From Psychrobacter urativorans (GTDB lineage Bacteria; Pseudomonadota; Gammaproteobacteria; Pseudomonadales; Moraxellaceae): 64,000 bases of DNA. Below the pieces are notes generated by a model that worked only from the letters and a program-made list of their open reading frames with translations, was not told the DNA's origin and did not search any database. This document shows positions 56,157 through 64,000 of the stretch, one piece after another; within the stretch, counting starts at the first letter, position 1; each line of letters opens with the position of its first letter. The DNA is taken from the NCBI RefSeq assembly GCF_001298525.1, contig NZ_CP012678.1, positions 930,001-994,000 on the forward strand. Reading direction: 5' to 3'. Both the position numbers and the translations under genes were made by a program.

Positions 56157-57707
56157 ATGGCAAAAAGTCGGTTATTTCGTTCAACGATGGTGGTCAGTAG
56201 CATGACCATGCTGTCGCGTATTTTAGGTTTGGTACGTGACATCGTCTTATTAGGGGTGTTTGGCGCAGGCGGATTAATGGATGCCTTTTTGGTCGCCTTT
56301 AAGATACCCAACTTTTTGCGCAGATTATTTGCCGAAGGGGCGTTTAGCCAAGCCTTTGTACCCGTGTTATCAGAATATAAAGAAAAATACAGCCTGCAAG
56401 AGGTACAGATTTTAGTCAGTCGCACTTCAGGCGCATTGATGCTCATTTTGTCCATGCTCACGGTGGTGGTCATCTTGATGGCACCATGGGTCATTACCTT
56501 ATTTGCACCGGGTTTCGCTGACCAACCGGACAAATTTAATATAGCGACTGAGTTGCTACGCCTAACATTCCCTTATTTATTATTTATATCCATGACCGCT
56601 TTTGCCAGTGGTATCTTACAAAGCTACGGACGCTTTGCTGCGCCAGCCTTTGCGCCGGTCTTGCTTAATTTAAGTATGATTGGCGGTGCGCTTGTTTTTG
56701 CACCGATGTTTGATACGCCCATTATGGCACTTGGTTATTCAGTAGCGATTGCGGGCGTATTGCAATTATTGATTCAATTACCGCAGTTATCGCAACAAAA
56801 ACTATTGGTACTACCTAAAATCGACTTTCAGCATGAAGGTGTCAGACGCATTTTAAAACTGATGCTACCTGCCATTTTCGGGGTGTCGGTTACTCAGATT
56901 AATTTACTATTAAATACCGTGTTTGCCTCGCTGATGATTAGCGGTTCAGTCTCATGGCTGTATGCAGCGGAGCGCATGAGTGAATTACCGCTTGGCTTAA
57001 TTGGGGTCGCTATTGGTACGGTTATTCTACCGAGCTTATCAAAAAGTGAAGCGCAAAAAGATGATGTCAGCTTTAAAAAGACCATTGATTGGGCAGCTCG
57101 GTTGATTATTTTGGTTGGATTGCCTGCTGCCGCAGCGTTATTTATACTCTCTGATGTGCTGATGCAAGCGTTATTTATGCGCGGAGAATTTAGTCTACGT
57201 GATGCGCAAATGAGTTCACTGGCGCTACGCAGTATGGCGGGCGGTATTTTAGGCTTTATGCTGATCAAAATATTTGCACCTGCTTTCTTTGCGCGGCAAG
57301 ATATTCGTACTCCAGTACGCATCGGCATTATTTCTGTTTTTGCCAATATGATTTTCAGTGTCATATTTATTGGTATTTTTTACTTCTTTGATATTGCGCT
57401 GCATGGTGGATTGGCACTGGCGACTACTGCCGCCTCTTTTGTGAACGCTGGACTGCTCTATTATTATTTACATCAACGCGAAATTTTTCGTTTTGACAGC
57501 CACTGGAAAAAGCTGTTTATTCAGTTTTTCTTATCGACAGCCGCGATGGTTGCAGTCTTATACGCCATGTTGCCTTACTTCCCTACCGATTCAGCACAGT
57601 GGAAGCGTGTTGTGGCATTAATAATCATGTGTGTTGTGGGCGCAGTGATGTATGGCGGCGTATTATTGGCAACTGGATTTCGTCCGCGTCAACTTAAGCA
57701 TGGCTAA
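56157..57707 (+). CDS. murJ: Lipid II flippase MurJ
   Basis: Moves lipid II across the inner membrane for peptidoglycan synthesis. A 516-residue polytopic protein of the MOP superfamily with about 14 spans. Signatures are SSMTMLSRILGLVRDIVLLG, MDAFLVAFKIPNFLRRLFAE and GAFSQAFVPVLSEYKE near the N-terminus, plus GIFYFFDIALHGGLALATTA. Ten-bp tandem repeats overlap its stop codon. ribF, which often follows murJ directly, is here about 1.5 kb downstream. Confidence 0.97.
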   Translation: MAKSRLFRSTMVVSSMTMLSRILGLVRDIVLLGVFGAGGLMDAFLVAFKIPNFLRRLFAEGAFSQAFVPVLSEYKEKYSLQEVQILVSRTSGALMLILSMLTVVVILMAPWVITLFAPGFADQPDKFNIATELLRLTFPYLLFISMTAFASGILQSYGRFAAPAFAPVLLNLSMIGGALVFAPMFDTPIMALGYSVAIAGVLQLLIQLPQLSQQKLLVLPKIDFQHEGVRRILKLMLPAIFGVSVTQINLLLNTVFASLMISGSVSWLYAAERMSELPLGLIGVAIGTVILPSLSKSEAQKDDVSFKKTIDWAARLIILVGLPAAAALFILSDVLMQALFMRGEFSLRDAQMSSLALRSMAGGILGFMLIKIFAPAFFARQDIRTPVRIGIISVFANMIFSVIFIGIFYFFDIALHGGLALATTAASFVNAGLLYYYLHQREIFRFDSHWKKLFIQFFLSTAAMVAVLYAMLPYFPTDSAQWKRVVALIIMCVVGAVMYGGVLLATGFRPRQLKHG

Positions 57708-57725
57708 GCACGGTTAAGCACGGCT
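57696..57725. repeat. 10-bp tandem repeat across the murJ stop codon
   Basis: Three copies of a 10-mer (AAGCATGGCT, AAGCACGGTT, AAGCACGGCT) span the stop codon at 57705-57707. Confidence 0.75.
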
Positions 57726-57859
57726 ACTCACAATTAAATTATGGCAGTTGAAAGGGACTTTACTAAACCTGCACACGCCTACATTAATTACCGACTGTTA
57801 ATGGCGCTAATAATAGCCATAATGAGCTATCACCGTATAACTAAACTTTGAGGTTCAAT

Positions 57860-58405
57860 ATGAAGGCTAAACAGTTAATGTTCCAACGATTACCGATATT
57901 GCTTGCGACCAGTGTATTGGGTACAGGGTTGCTATTAAGTGGTTGTAGTAATAGCACTGATAGTAGCAATGACAGCAAGACTGACAGCGTAAAGACAGAA
58001 AAAGTCACTACTGACAGCCCAGCAAGCGCAACTGAAACGGTCAGCAAGACAATTAATCCGACAGCCGCCGCCGCAAAACAGCCAAGTTTATTGACCAATT
58101 CTACCGAGGCAGGCAGCGCAGAAGATACCGTAAAATTGGCATTAGACACTTTATATTATGGTGATGCCAAAAAGGCTGCCGCTTATTACCAAGTGGATAT
58201 GGCAAATTTTGAAGAAGAGCTGAAAAATACTCAGTTCACCTTTCAGCAAACTGTTGACTCCGTTACCATCATTGAGACTAAATATAATAAAGAAAAAACC
58301 CGCGCCACTGTTATCGGTGAGTTAAAACTGAAAAATCAAAGTGAACCTGCGCCATTGAGTTATATCCTCCAAAAAATAGACGGTCAATGGAAAATCTTGG
58401 GCTAG
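57860..58405 (+). CDS. DUF4878 lipoprotein
   Basis: A 181-residue lipoprotein started at ATG 57860 (GAGG 6 nt upstream). The signal ends with lipobox LSGC. A low-complexity Ser/Thr/Lys linker of about 50 residues follows, then a compact DUF4878-type domain (SAEDTVKLALDTLYYGDAKK, then TRATVIGELKLKNQSEPAPL and YILQKIDGQWKILG), related to NTF2-like folds. It should be an anchored periplasmic protein. Converges with a GNAT gene across 23 bp. Confidence 0.85.
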   Translation: MKAKQLMFQRLPILLATSVLGTGLLLSGCSNSTDSSNDSKTDSVKTEKVTTDSPASATETVSKTINPTAAAAKQPSLLTNSTEAGSAEDTVKLALDTLYYGDAKKAAAYYQVDMANFEEELKNTQFTFQQTVDSVTIIETKYNKEKTRATVIGELKLKNQSEPAPLSYILQKIDGQWKILG

Positions 58406-58428
58406 AACACTAAGCACATATAAAGCAG

Positions 58429-59073
58429 CTAGAGCGCGTTTTGATTATCAATGGCTACTGTTTTACCCAGCATAACCACATCAGCGGTAAACCCTTGCAT
58501 ATCACAGACTTGCGGCATATAACCCCACTGCTCAAAACCAAGTTTAGTAAACAATCCTAAACTTGGTTGATTATGGGCAAAAATCAGCGCCACCACATTG
58601 TGAATATCAAGATTTGCTGCTTGCGTCAACATCCATCGGGTTAATAAGTTGCCAAGCCCTTTACCATGATAATCTTGATGCAGATAAATGCTGATTTCAC
58701 TGCTGATATGGTATGCCGGACGCGCATATAAATCACTAAAACTGCCCCATGCTACTATTTCTGCTGTTGCCTGATTCTGCACAAAAACTTGGTCCGTAGT
58801 TTGGCACTCTTTATTAATGGCTTTGACCACATAAATCGGACGCATTGGATTGTTTAAATGCTCATTAAACCATGCCGTGCGTTCAGTCACCGTAACGAGC
58901 TCCCAATTGGCTGTAGCTTGTTTACCGGCGATGCTTTGATTATAAATAGCTAAAATTTTCGGTAAGTCGTCGATATCTGCTTTTTGAACCATAAACTGGT
59001 CGTTAAGCATTATAGATGTAGCATTGTGATTGGACATAGCGCTTCTCATAATCAGTACCATTTGATGGTGCAT
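58429..59073 (-). CDS. GNAT family N-acetyltransferase
   Basis: 214 residues at most; the GNAT domain begins at MVQKADIDDLPKILAIYNQS, so an internal start (59049 or 59037) is possible. Acetyl-CoA binding features are EISIYLHQDYHGKGLGNLLT and the C-terminal VVALIFAHNQPSLGLFTKLG with FEQWGYMPQV. The layout resembles phosphinothricin/methionine-derivative acetyltransferases (PAT-like). The natural substrate cannot be told from sequence. Confidence 0.85.
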   Translation of the reverse strand: MHHQMVLIMRSAMSNHNATSIMLNDQFMVQKADIDDLPKILAIYNQSIAGKQATANWELVTVTERTAWFNEHLNNPMRPIYVVKAINKECQTTDQVFVQNQATAEIVAWGSFSDLYARPAYHISSEISIYLHQDYHGKGLGNLLTRWMLTQAANLDIHNVVALIFAHNQPSLGLFTKLGFEQWGYMPQVCDMQGFTADVVMLGKTVAIDNQNAL

Positions 59074-59187
59074 TGTTAATGATGTTAGTAGCGCTATTTT
59101 ACTTTATAATGGCTGGTTTTAGACACTTCAACCTTTTCTATTGACGTGTTTTTTCGTTTCTTATTTGGTCGTGTCGTATATAAACTT

Positions 59188-60222
59188 ATGAAAACCTACT
59201 TTCTTGAGCAACTGATTGCACCGCCAAACGGTCTTCATACCAAACCCATAGATTTAGCGCCATGCGTGCTTACTATTGGCAACTTTGATGGCGTACATTT
59301 AGGTCATCAAGCGATGCTTGCCCAAGTACGCACCTTAGCGGTTGAGCAAAATTTAAGCGCGGCGGTCATGATATTTGAGCCGCAACCGCGTGAATTTTTT
59401 ACGCCCGAGACAGCCCCTGCGCGCCTCACTAATTTGGCAGAAAAACAAGCGTTACTCGCCGAATACGGTGTTGAAACCTTAATCGTTGCCAGCTTTGATG
59501 CTGAATTTCGGGCGCTATCGGCTCACGCTTTTGCAGATATCTTGGTTCAGCGTTTGAACGTGAAAGCTTTGGTGCTCGGCGATGACTTTCGCTTTGGGCA
59601 TGACCGCAGCGGTGACAGCCAGTTTTTACGGGATTATGGTCTGCACGTGACGAACCTACATACGATTACTGACCATACCACTGCCAATGAACGCATCAGC
59701 TCAACGCGTATTCGCAATTTGTTATTAGCAGGGGATATTAGCACGGCAAATCAATTGCTTGGGCGCGATTATGCCAATACAGGGTTGGTAGTTAGTGGTG
59801 ATAAAATCGGTCGTACCATGGACTTTCCAACGGCTAATATCGACTTAGCACGTATCAAACCCGCCTTACATGGGATTTTTGCGGTCGATGTGGTGCGTCT
59901 TGATGAGCAAGGACACATAATTCCTAACGGCTTAACGGCACTTGCGGTTAAGGGTGCAACTGGATTAGCCGGTTTACGTTCAGATAGTTTATTTGGTACG
60001 GCTAATATTGGCACTAGACCTTCTTTAGATAAAGGTCATGATTGGCGCTTGGAAGTACACTTCCCGCATTTTCAGGCTGACTTATATGACCAAACCTTGC
60101 ACGTACGCTTTTTGCATTTTCTGCATGGTGAACGACGTTACGACAGCTTAGATGCTTTAAAAATAGGTATTCATCAAGATGTTGTAGATTCTCTAGAATG
60201 GCGCATGCAGCAATTAAGCTGA
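59188..60222 (+). CDS. ribF: Bifunctional riboflavin kinase / FAD synthetase
   Basis: Phosphorylates riboflavin to FMN and adenylates FMN to FAD. I start at the ATG at 59188 (344 residues); the frame extends upstream only through a GTG. The N-terminal nucleotidyltransferase has VLTIGNFDGVHLGHQAML and VLGDDFRFGHDRSGD with ERISSTRIRNLLLAGDI. The C-terminal kinase has DKIGRTMDFPTANIDL, ANIGTRPSLDKG and LHVRFLHFLHGERRYDS. The usual downstream partner ileS is absent; a terminator follows. Confidence 0.97.
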   Translation: MKTYFLEQLIAPPNGLHTKPIDLAPCVLTIGNFDGVHLGHQAMLAQVRTLAVEQNLSAAVMIFEPQPREFFTPETAPARLTNLAEKQALLAEYGVETLIVASFDAEFRALSAHAFADILVQRLNVKALVLGDDFRFGHDRSGDSQFLRDYGLHVTNLHTITDHTTANERISSTRIRNLLLAGDISTANQLLGRDYANTGLVVSGDKIGRTMDFPTANIDLARIKPALHGIFAVDVVRLDEQGHIIPNGLTALAVKGATGLAGLRSDSLFGTANIGTRPSLDKGHDWRLEVHFPHFQADLYDQTLHVRFLHFLHGERRYDSLDALKIGIHQDVVDSLEWRMQQLS

Positions 60223-60253
60223 AAAGTATTAAGACGATTGTTGGTAATCGATA

Positions 60254-60288
60254 AAAAAACCCACGAGCCTGATAGCCGTGGGTTTTTT
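60254..60288 (+). terminator. Intrinsic terminator of ribF
   Basis: A 12-bp perfect stem AAAAAACCCACG/CGTGGGTTTTTT (60254-60265, 60277-60288) has an 11-nt loop. It is symmetric enough to also serve the minus-strand DUF2789 gene. Confidence 0.9.
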
Positions 60289-60343
60289 ATTGCGTCGCTT
60301 CTATTCATTCAGAATATTAACTAAGCAACTAAAGCATCAATTA

Positions 60344-60583
60344 TTAAGCCTGTGGATGCATACGCACATTTAACTCGTCGATAACCTCAACCCAAGCCGC
60401 ATCTTGTTTCCACTCTTCTTGTAAAAACATACATTGCTGCTTGCTCCAGATACTGGCTTCTGTGAGTTCTTCACCTTTTGCCAGCTGATGTTTTTCAATA
60501 AATTCGTCAATAGCTTCATCTGAGTTATCAAGTCCTAACTGGGCAAATAACTGGTGCATGGTATATTCAGGTTCACCTAACAT
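60344..60583 (-). CDS. DUF2789 family protein
   Basis: A 79-residue small soluble protein matching DUF2789: MHQLFAQLGLDNSDEAIDEF at the start, then EKHQLAKGEELTEASIWS, KQQCMFLQEEWKQDAAWVEV and VIDELNVRMHP. AAGGAGAA gives a strong ribosome binding site. The family is common in Pseudomonas and relatives but has no known role. It is convergent with ribF and shares its terminator. Confidence 0.9.
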   Translation of the reverse strand: MLGEPEYTMHQLFAQLGLDNSDEAIDEFIEKHQLAKGEELTEASIWSKQQCMFLQEEWKQDAAWVEVIDELNVRMHPQA

Positions 60584-60751
60584 TATTATTCTCCTTGAGT
60601 ATTTACCGTTATCATAATGGCTATTTATTTAATTTTCTATACTGAAAGTTTTAAGTACTCATTTATTGTAGCAAGGTAGTTTTTAAAAGCTGTTATTCAA
60701 CGTTACCAATTATGTTAACAACGAGAAGATAAAACAGTAAATTAAAACCAC

Positions 60752-60784
60752 AAAAAAGCCCTTCTAACACAGAAGGGCTTTTTT
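60752..60784 (-). terminator. Intrinsic terminator of mdh
   Basis: A 14-bp perfect stem AAAAAAGCCCTTCT/AGAAGGGCTTTTTT (60752-60765, 60771-60784) with a 5-nt loop lies 40 bp after the mdh stop. Confidence 0.9.
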
Positions 60785-60823
60785 ATTATTTATACTTATC
60801 ACTTAAGCGTTTAAGCGTTTAGC

Positions 60824-61807
60824 TTATGGTAGAAGATGTGAAACCGCATCACGCTCTTCGTTAAGCTCTTGCTCAGTAGCTGCCATTTTCTCTTTTGAGA
60901 AAGCTGATGATACATCAACACCTTCAACGATAGCCCAATCGCCATCTTTACAGGTACATGGGAATGAGTAAATTAAGCCTTTAGAGATACCATATTCGCC
61001 GTTTGAATAAACGCCCATTGATACCCAATCATTCTCATCAGTACCCATTACCCACGTGCGTACGTGTGCAATAGCCGCATTAGCAGCTGAAGCGGCAGAT
61101 GATGCACCACGAGCTTTAATGATTGCTGCACCGCGTTGTTGTACTTCTGGGATATAAGTGGCTTCGTACCATTCACGATCAACTAAATCCAAAGCTGGCT
61201 TACCCTTAACGGTACAAGCAGTCAGATCAGGATACTGAGTGGATGAATGGTTGCCCCAGATGGTCATTTTTTTCACGTCATTCACAGTGCTGTCTGTTTT
61301 ACCAGCCAACTGCGCCATAGCACGGTTGTGGTCTAAACGAGTCATCGCCGTAAAGTTACGTGGGTCTAAATCTGGTGCATTACGTTGAGCAATAACCGCG
61401 TTGGTGTTGGCAGGGTTACCGACTACCAATACTTTAACATCACGGCTAGCGACGTCATTCAAGGCTTTACCTTGCGCTGAGAAAATCGCCGCGTTGGCTT
61501 CTAGCAAATCTTTACGTTCCATACCTGGACCACGAGGACGTGAACCCACTAATAAGGCATAGTCGATATCTTTGAATGCTACCGTTGCATCATCAGTTTG
61601 TACAATACCTGCTAATAAAGGAAATGCACAGTCTTCTAATTCCATGACCACACCCTTTAGCGCGTCAAGGGCAGGAGCGATTTCAAGTAATTGCAAAATA
61701 ACCGGTTGGTCTTTACCCAGCATCTCACCAGAGGCGATACGGAAAAGCATGGCATAGCTGATATTACCAGCAGCACCAGTTACGGCAACACGAACAGGCT
61801 GTTTCAT
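60824..61807 (-). CDS. mdh: Malate dehydrogenase
   Basis: Oxidises malate to oxaloacetate with NAD in the TCA cycle. The 327-residue protein is of the cytosolic-type group: [20 protein letters not shown] (NAD site), [20 protein letters not shown] with substrate-binding Arg, [27 protein letters not shown] and the catalytic His in [21 protein letters not shown] precedes the ATG. It is followed by a strong terminator and is likely monocistronic. Confidence 0.98.
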   Translation of the reverse strand: MKQPVRVAVTGAAGNISYAMLFRIASGEMLGKDQPVILQLLEIAPALDALKGVVMELEDCAFPLLAGIVQTDDATVAFKDIDYALLVGSRPRGPGMERKDLLEANAAIFSAQGKALNDVASRDVKVLVVGNPANTNAVIAQRNAPDLDPRNFTAMTRLDHNRAMAQLAGKTDSTVNDVKKMTIWGNHSSTQYPDLTACTVKGKPALDLVDREWYEATYIPEVQQRGAAIIKARGASSAASAANAAIAHVRTWVMGTDENDWVSMGVYSNGEYGISKGLIYSFPCTCKDGDWAIVEGVDVSSAFSKEKMAATEQELNEERDAVSHLLP

Positions 61808-62008
61808 AGAATATTCCCTAATTGGTTATTGGATGATTCATGGGTATCATTGTAGATATCGACGTGCTTGCAGAATAAGCACAGTCATAAACCGAGGGTT
61901 AGTGTAGCACTTCGTTTGCTAAACCGTCTAGACACAATACCGTGAATAAAGGCTAGGCTTTAGTCTATATTGTTACATTTTATACCGATACAATCCGTAT
62001 CAGTTAAA

Positions 62009-62794
62009 CTATTTACCGCCTAAGATGATAAAATTTTTGCCACAGTTATCTACAATATTATTACAGCTAGCAAACTGCCCACCTTCATAACAAACATGGA
62101 CATCAGTCAAAATAGATTGGCGGCGCTTGCTGTCTTTTTGGCAGATTAAATCAATACTAGAAGGGCTCATGCCATTATTCAGTCGCGCCATTTGTCCAAC
62201 AAAACGCGACTTAGAGACGGTATAGCTATTACCAGTATTGAGCTCATTTGGTAGTTTCAGTTGACCGGCATAGTTGATAATTTGACGGAAATAGCTACTC
62301 GGCGTTAGCGGGCTACACGCGCCATAACGTTGCCACGCTTGGGTTCGGACAGCCGTATCTGGCATGATACGGTTAACGACTTTGAGCTGCAGCGGCGTCA
62401 GGCGGGGATCACTACCCCGCCCGCAGCGCTCACCATAACCCAGCTCTAAGCCTGATACGGTTAAAGAATAGCCTTCAAGGCATTGACGCATGCGCGCGCG
62501 CGAGGGCTGCAAGTTACATAATGCTGGCGTCATCTCAATCATGAGTACCTGCTGACCCAATTTTGCAGGACTTGCAGCCTGAGCAGGTAGCCATAAAAAT
62601 CCTTGCAACACTAGTAAAACAACAGTATTAAACGCCAAGCGACGGTTATGATTAGGGCTATCAATATATTTATGATTGATTAACTGACCACTTGGTTTTT
62701 TTGACAGTGTTAATGCTGACACATGGGATATCTGAACCGATAACCGATGTCTGAGTTGCGCACATAATAATGGCTTAAAATATTTTTTTATCAT
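62009..62794 (-). CDS. Secreted RNase T2-like protein lacking catalytic histidines
   Basis: 261 residues. The signal-like segment (FNTVVLLVLQGFLWLPAQA, about residues 55-73) lies far inside, so the annotated start may be too long, although no closer ATG exists. The mature part follows the RNase T2 order. However, the first catalytic motif (normally HGLWP) reads LTVSGLELGYGERCG, and the second (normally HEW.KHGTC) reads AWQRYGACSPL. The structural parts SYFRQIINYAGQLKLP, MSPSSIDLICQ and TDVHVCYEGGQFASC remain. Both catalytic His appear lost, so it is probably a binding pseudoenzyme. Confidence 0.75.
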   Translation of the reverse strand: MIKKYFKPLLCAQLRHRLSVQISHVSALTLSKKPSGQLINHKYIDSPNHNRRLAFNTVVLLVLQGFLWLPAQAASPAKLGQQVLMIEMTPALCNLQPSRARMRQCLEGYSLTVSGLELGYGERCGRGSDPRLTPLQLKVVNRIMPDTAVRTQAWQRYGACSPLTPSSYFRQIINYAGQLKLPNELNTGNSYTVSKSRFVGQMARLNNGMSPSSIDLICQKDSKRRQSILTDVHVCYEGGQFASCNNIVDNCGKNFIILGGK

Positions 62795-63281
62795 AAGTAA
62801 CAGGACATTTTGCAGTTTTATAACAAGGACGACGGACTAAGAGTGTAGTAATAAAAACGCGTAACCTGAGTAGGTTACTTATAAAACAAGGTAATGATTT
62901 AAAACAGAGTAGTAATTTAACTATTAGCTGAGGTGAAATATAACTTGAGAAAAGTTATTAATGCTCACATAGATCATGGTAGCAAGTCTGTTTTTTTAAT
63001 CTATAGCAAAATCGTAAGCTGAGCGTAAATAATACTGTACGTTGATTAAAGCAATAATCATATTAAAACGATTTAAGTGCTCTTATGTTTGGCTTTTCCT
63101 GAGTCTTAGCTCATTTACAAAGCGCTTTAAATAAGATAAAAAAATAAGCCCTCAGTCATCAATCACTAAGGGCTCATTTTTTATTATTCTAGCTTGAACC
63201 TATAATCGCTAACGACGATGATTTAATAGATACCGCCTTATAATAGATTTTACTACTTATAGCATCTATTCATAACCATCT
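62795..63281. other. Intergenic region between the RNase T2-like gene and slt
   Basis: A 487-bp AT-rich gap with the slt terminator at 63139-63182 and a small 7-bp inverted repeat (GTAACCT/AGGTTAC near 62860-62880). No coding sequence is supported. Confidence 0.5.
63139..63182 (-). terminator. Putative terminator downstream of slt
   Basis: An imperfect stem with AAGCCCTCAGT on one side and ACTAAGGGCT on the other has A-rich and T-rich ends. The mismatches are C-A on the plus strand and G-U wobbles on the minus strand, which fits the minus-strand gene ending at 63282, about 100 bp upstream. Confidence 0.65.
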
Positions 63282-64000
63282 TTAATATGCTGCTGGAATT
63301 GTGCCCATCCGTTGGCTGATAGGTTGCGGGCGACCCAGTAAGCTACTGTAAATTGTGGCATTTTCCATCACATGCTTGACGTAATTGCGAGTTTCAGGAT
63401 AAGCAATCGATTCAACATACTGATCAGCGCTCAGTGAGCCATAGGTCGGCTGCCAACGCTTGGCTTTATTAGGACCAGCGTTATAACCAGCGGTTGCTAA
63501 TACGGGTTGACCATTCAGTTTCCCTAAGATGTCACTCATGTACCACGTGCCATAACGAATATTGGTATCGCCACTATTGGCGCGGCTCGCACTATAAGTT
63601 TCGCCTAAATTGCGGGCGATATATTTTGCGGTGTCAGGCATGATTTGCATGAGTCCACTGGCGCCAACATTAGAGCGCGCTGAGGTGACAAAGCGGCTTT
63701 CTTGACGCATGATGCCATACGCCCACGCGGGATCAATCCCTGCCGATTGGCTATAACGGACGACAGAGCTTTGATGCGGCATCGGATGCGACAATGCGAG
63801 GCTAGTCGCCATATCAGTATTGTCAGCCGCATATACAGCGCGATCGAGCCAGCCCATATCATGTGCTAGACGGGCGGCGGCGATGATTAGACTATCATCA
63901 CGATTATCACGCGCCTGCTTCACCGCCCAATTCCATTCGCGGTTGGCATCGGCACGGTTGGCATCAGCGTTATAGAGCGCAAAAGCACGCGCAAAATGTG
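63282..64000 (-). CDS. slt: Soluble lytic transglycosylase, C-terminal part (runs off window end)
   Basis: Cleaves the glycan strands of peptidoglycan with 1,6-anhydro ring formation, producing the substrate later handled by AmpD. The frame is open to the window edge (FARAFALYNADANRADANRE precedes the first candidate start), so the N-terminal superhelix is missing. The catalytic SLT domain is intact: Glu in AYGIMRQESRFVTSARS, then VGASGLMQIMPDTAKYIARN, a Tyr-containing RYGTWYMSDIL region and GYNAGPNKAKRW. The domain ends close to the stop. Confidence 0.93.
   Translation of the reverse strand, partial: HFARAFALYNADANRADANREWNWAVKQARDNRDDSLIIAAARLAHDMGWLDRAVYAADNTDMATSLALSHPMPHQSSVVRYSQSAGIDPAWAYGIMRQESRFVTSARSNVGASGLMQIMPDTAKYIARNLGETYSASRANSGDTNIRYGTWYMSDILGKLNGQPVLATAGYNAGPNKAKRWQPTYGSLSADQYVESIAYPETRNYVKHVMENATIYSSLLGRPQPISQRMGTIPAAY

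Noticed and set aside
58900..59190. FMN riboswitch upstream of ribF
   Set aside because: No conserved RFN element segments are visible, and the region is mostly the 5' end of the GNAT gene.
1..64000. tRNA, rRNA, CRISPR, prophage or insertion sequence
   Set aside because: No T-loop signature, spaced repeat array, transposase, integrase or phage structural gene was seen on either strand.

Overview
The window reads as a stretch of chromosome from a member of the Moraxellaceae, most likely Psychrobacter. The support is: moderate AT-richness; many A/T-flanked hairpin terminators; a SpoT whose synthetase half is decayed; small families typical of this group (DUF2789, DUF2805/TIGR03643, DOMON-like, DUF2628 with a pilin-like tail); and the gene order gmk-rpoZ-spoT-ridA. 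Nearly all genes are housekeeping. I saw no tRNA, rRNA, CRISPR array, insertion sequence or prophage.

Layout. 1-5 kb: start of a lipoprotein, rpmB-rpmG, small membrane proteins, rpe, a DUF2805 protein and fghA. 5-11 kb (minus strand): membrane-anchored C13 peptidase, htpG, a thioesterase and ispH. 11.5-24.8 kb (mostly plus): gmk, rpoZ, spoT, ridA, priA, a CzcD-type zinc exporter, a conserved unknown, a KefC-type antiporter, a DUF2628/pilin-like protein on the minus strand, and trmB. 24.8-26.1 kb is a 1.2-kb non-coding region with two consensus DnaA boxes, ahead of recA-recX. 28-35.7 kb (minus): a DASS transporter, a YidB-like protein, ygfX-sdhE, folP, ftsH and rlmE.

36-39 kb: yhbY, a DOMON-like protein, a secreted CHAP-like hydrolase and dciA. 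39.4-48.4 kb (minus) is a partial division and cell-wall (dcw) cluster: murG, murC, ddl, ftsQ, ftsA, ftsZ and lpxC. It has unusually long internal gaps, and gshB and pyrE lie upstream where ftsW and murD would be expected. 50-64 kb: two poorly known genes, a DUF4105 outer-membrane protein, ampD, an AT-rich accessory gene that seems to start at ATT, murJ, a DUF4878 lipoprotein, a GNAT acetyltransferase, ribF, a DUF2789 gene, mdh, an RNase T2-like protein without catalytic histidines, and the 3' part of a soluble lytic transglycosylase.

Several genes share pathways. Peptidoglycan synthesis, division and recycling: murC, murG, ddl, murJ, ftsQAZ, ampD, slt and the CHAP-like protein. Glutathione: gshB makes it, fghA uses it and KefC-type channels are gated by it. 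Recombination and replication: recA, recX, priA and dciA. No clearly new multi-gene system is visible. The best leads are the DnaA-box region before recA, the strong hairpin at the start of recX, the RNase T2-like pseudoenzyme, the ATT-start gene, and the nested inverted repeats between murG and gshB.
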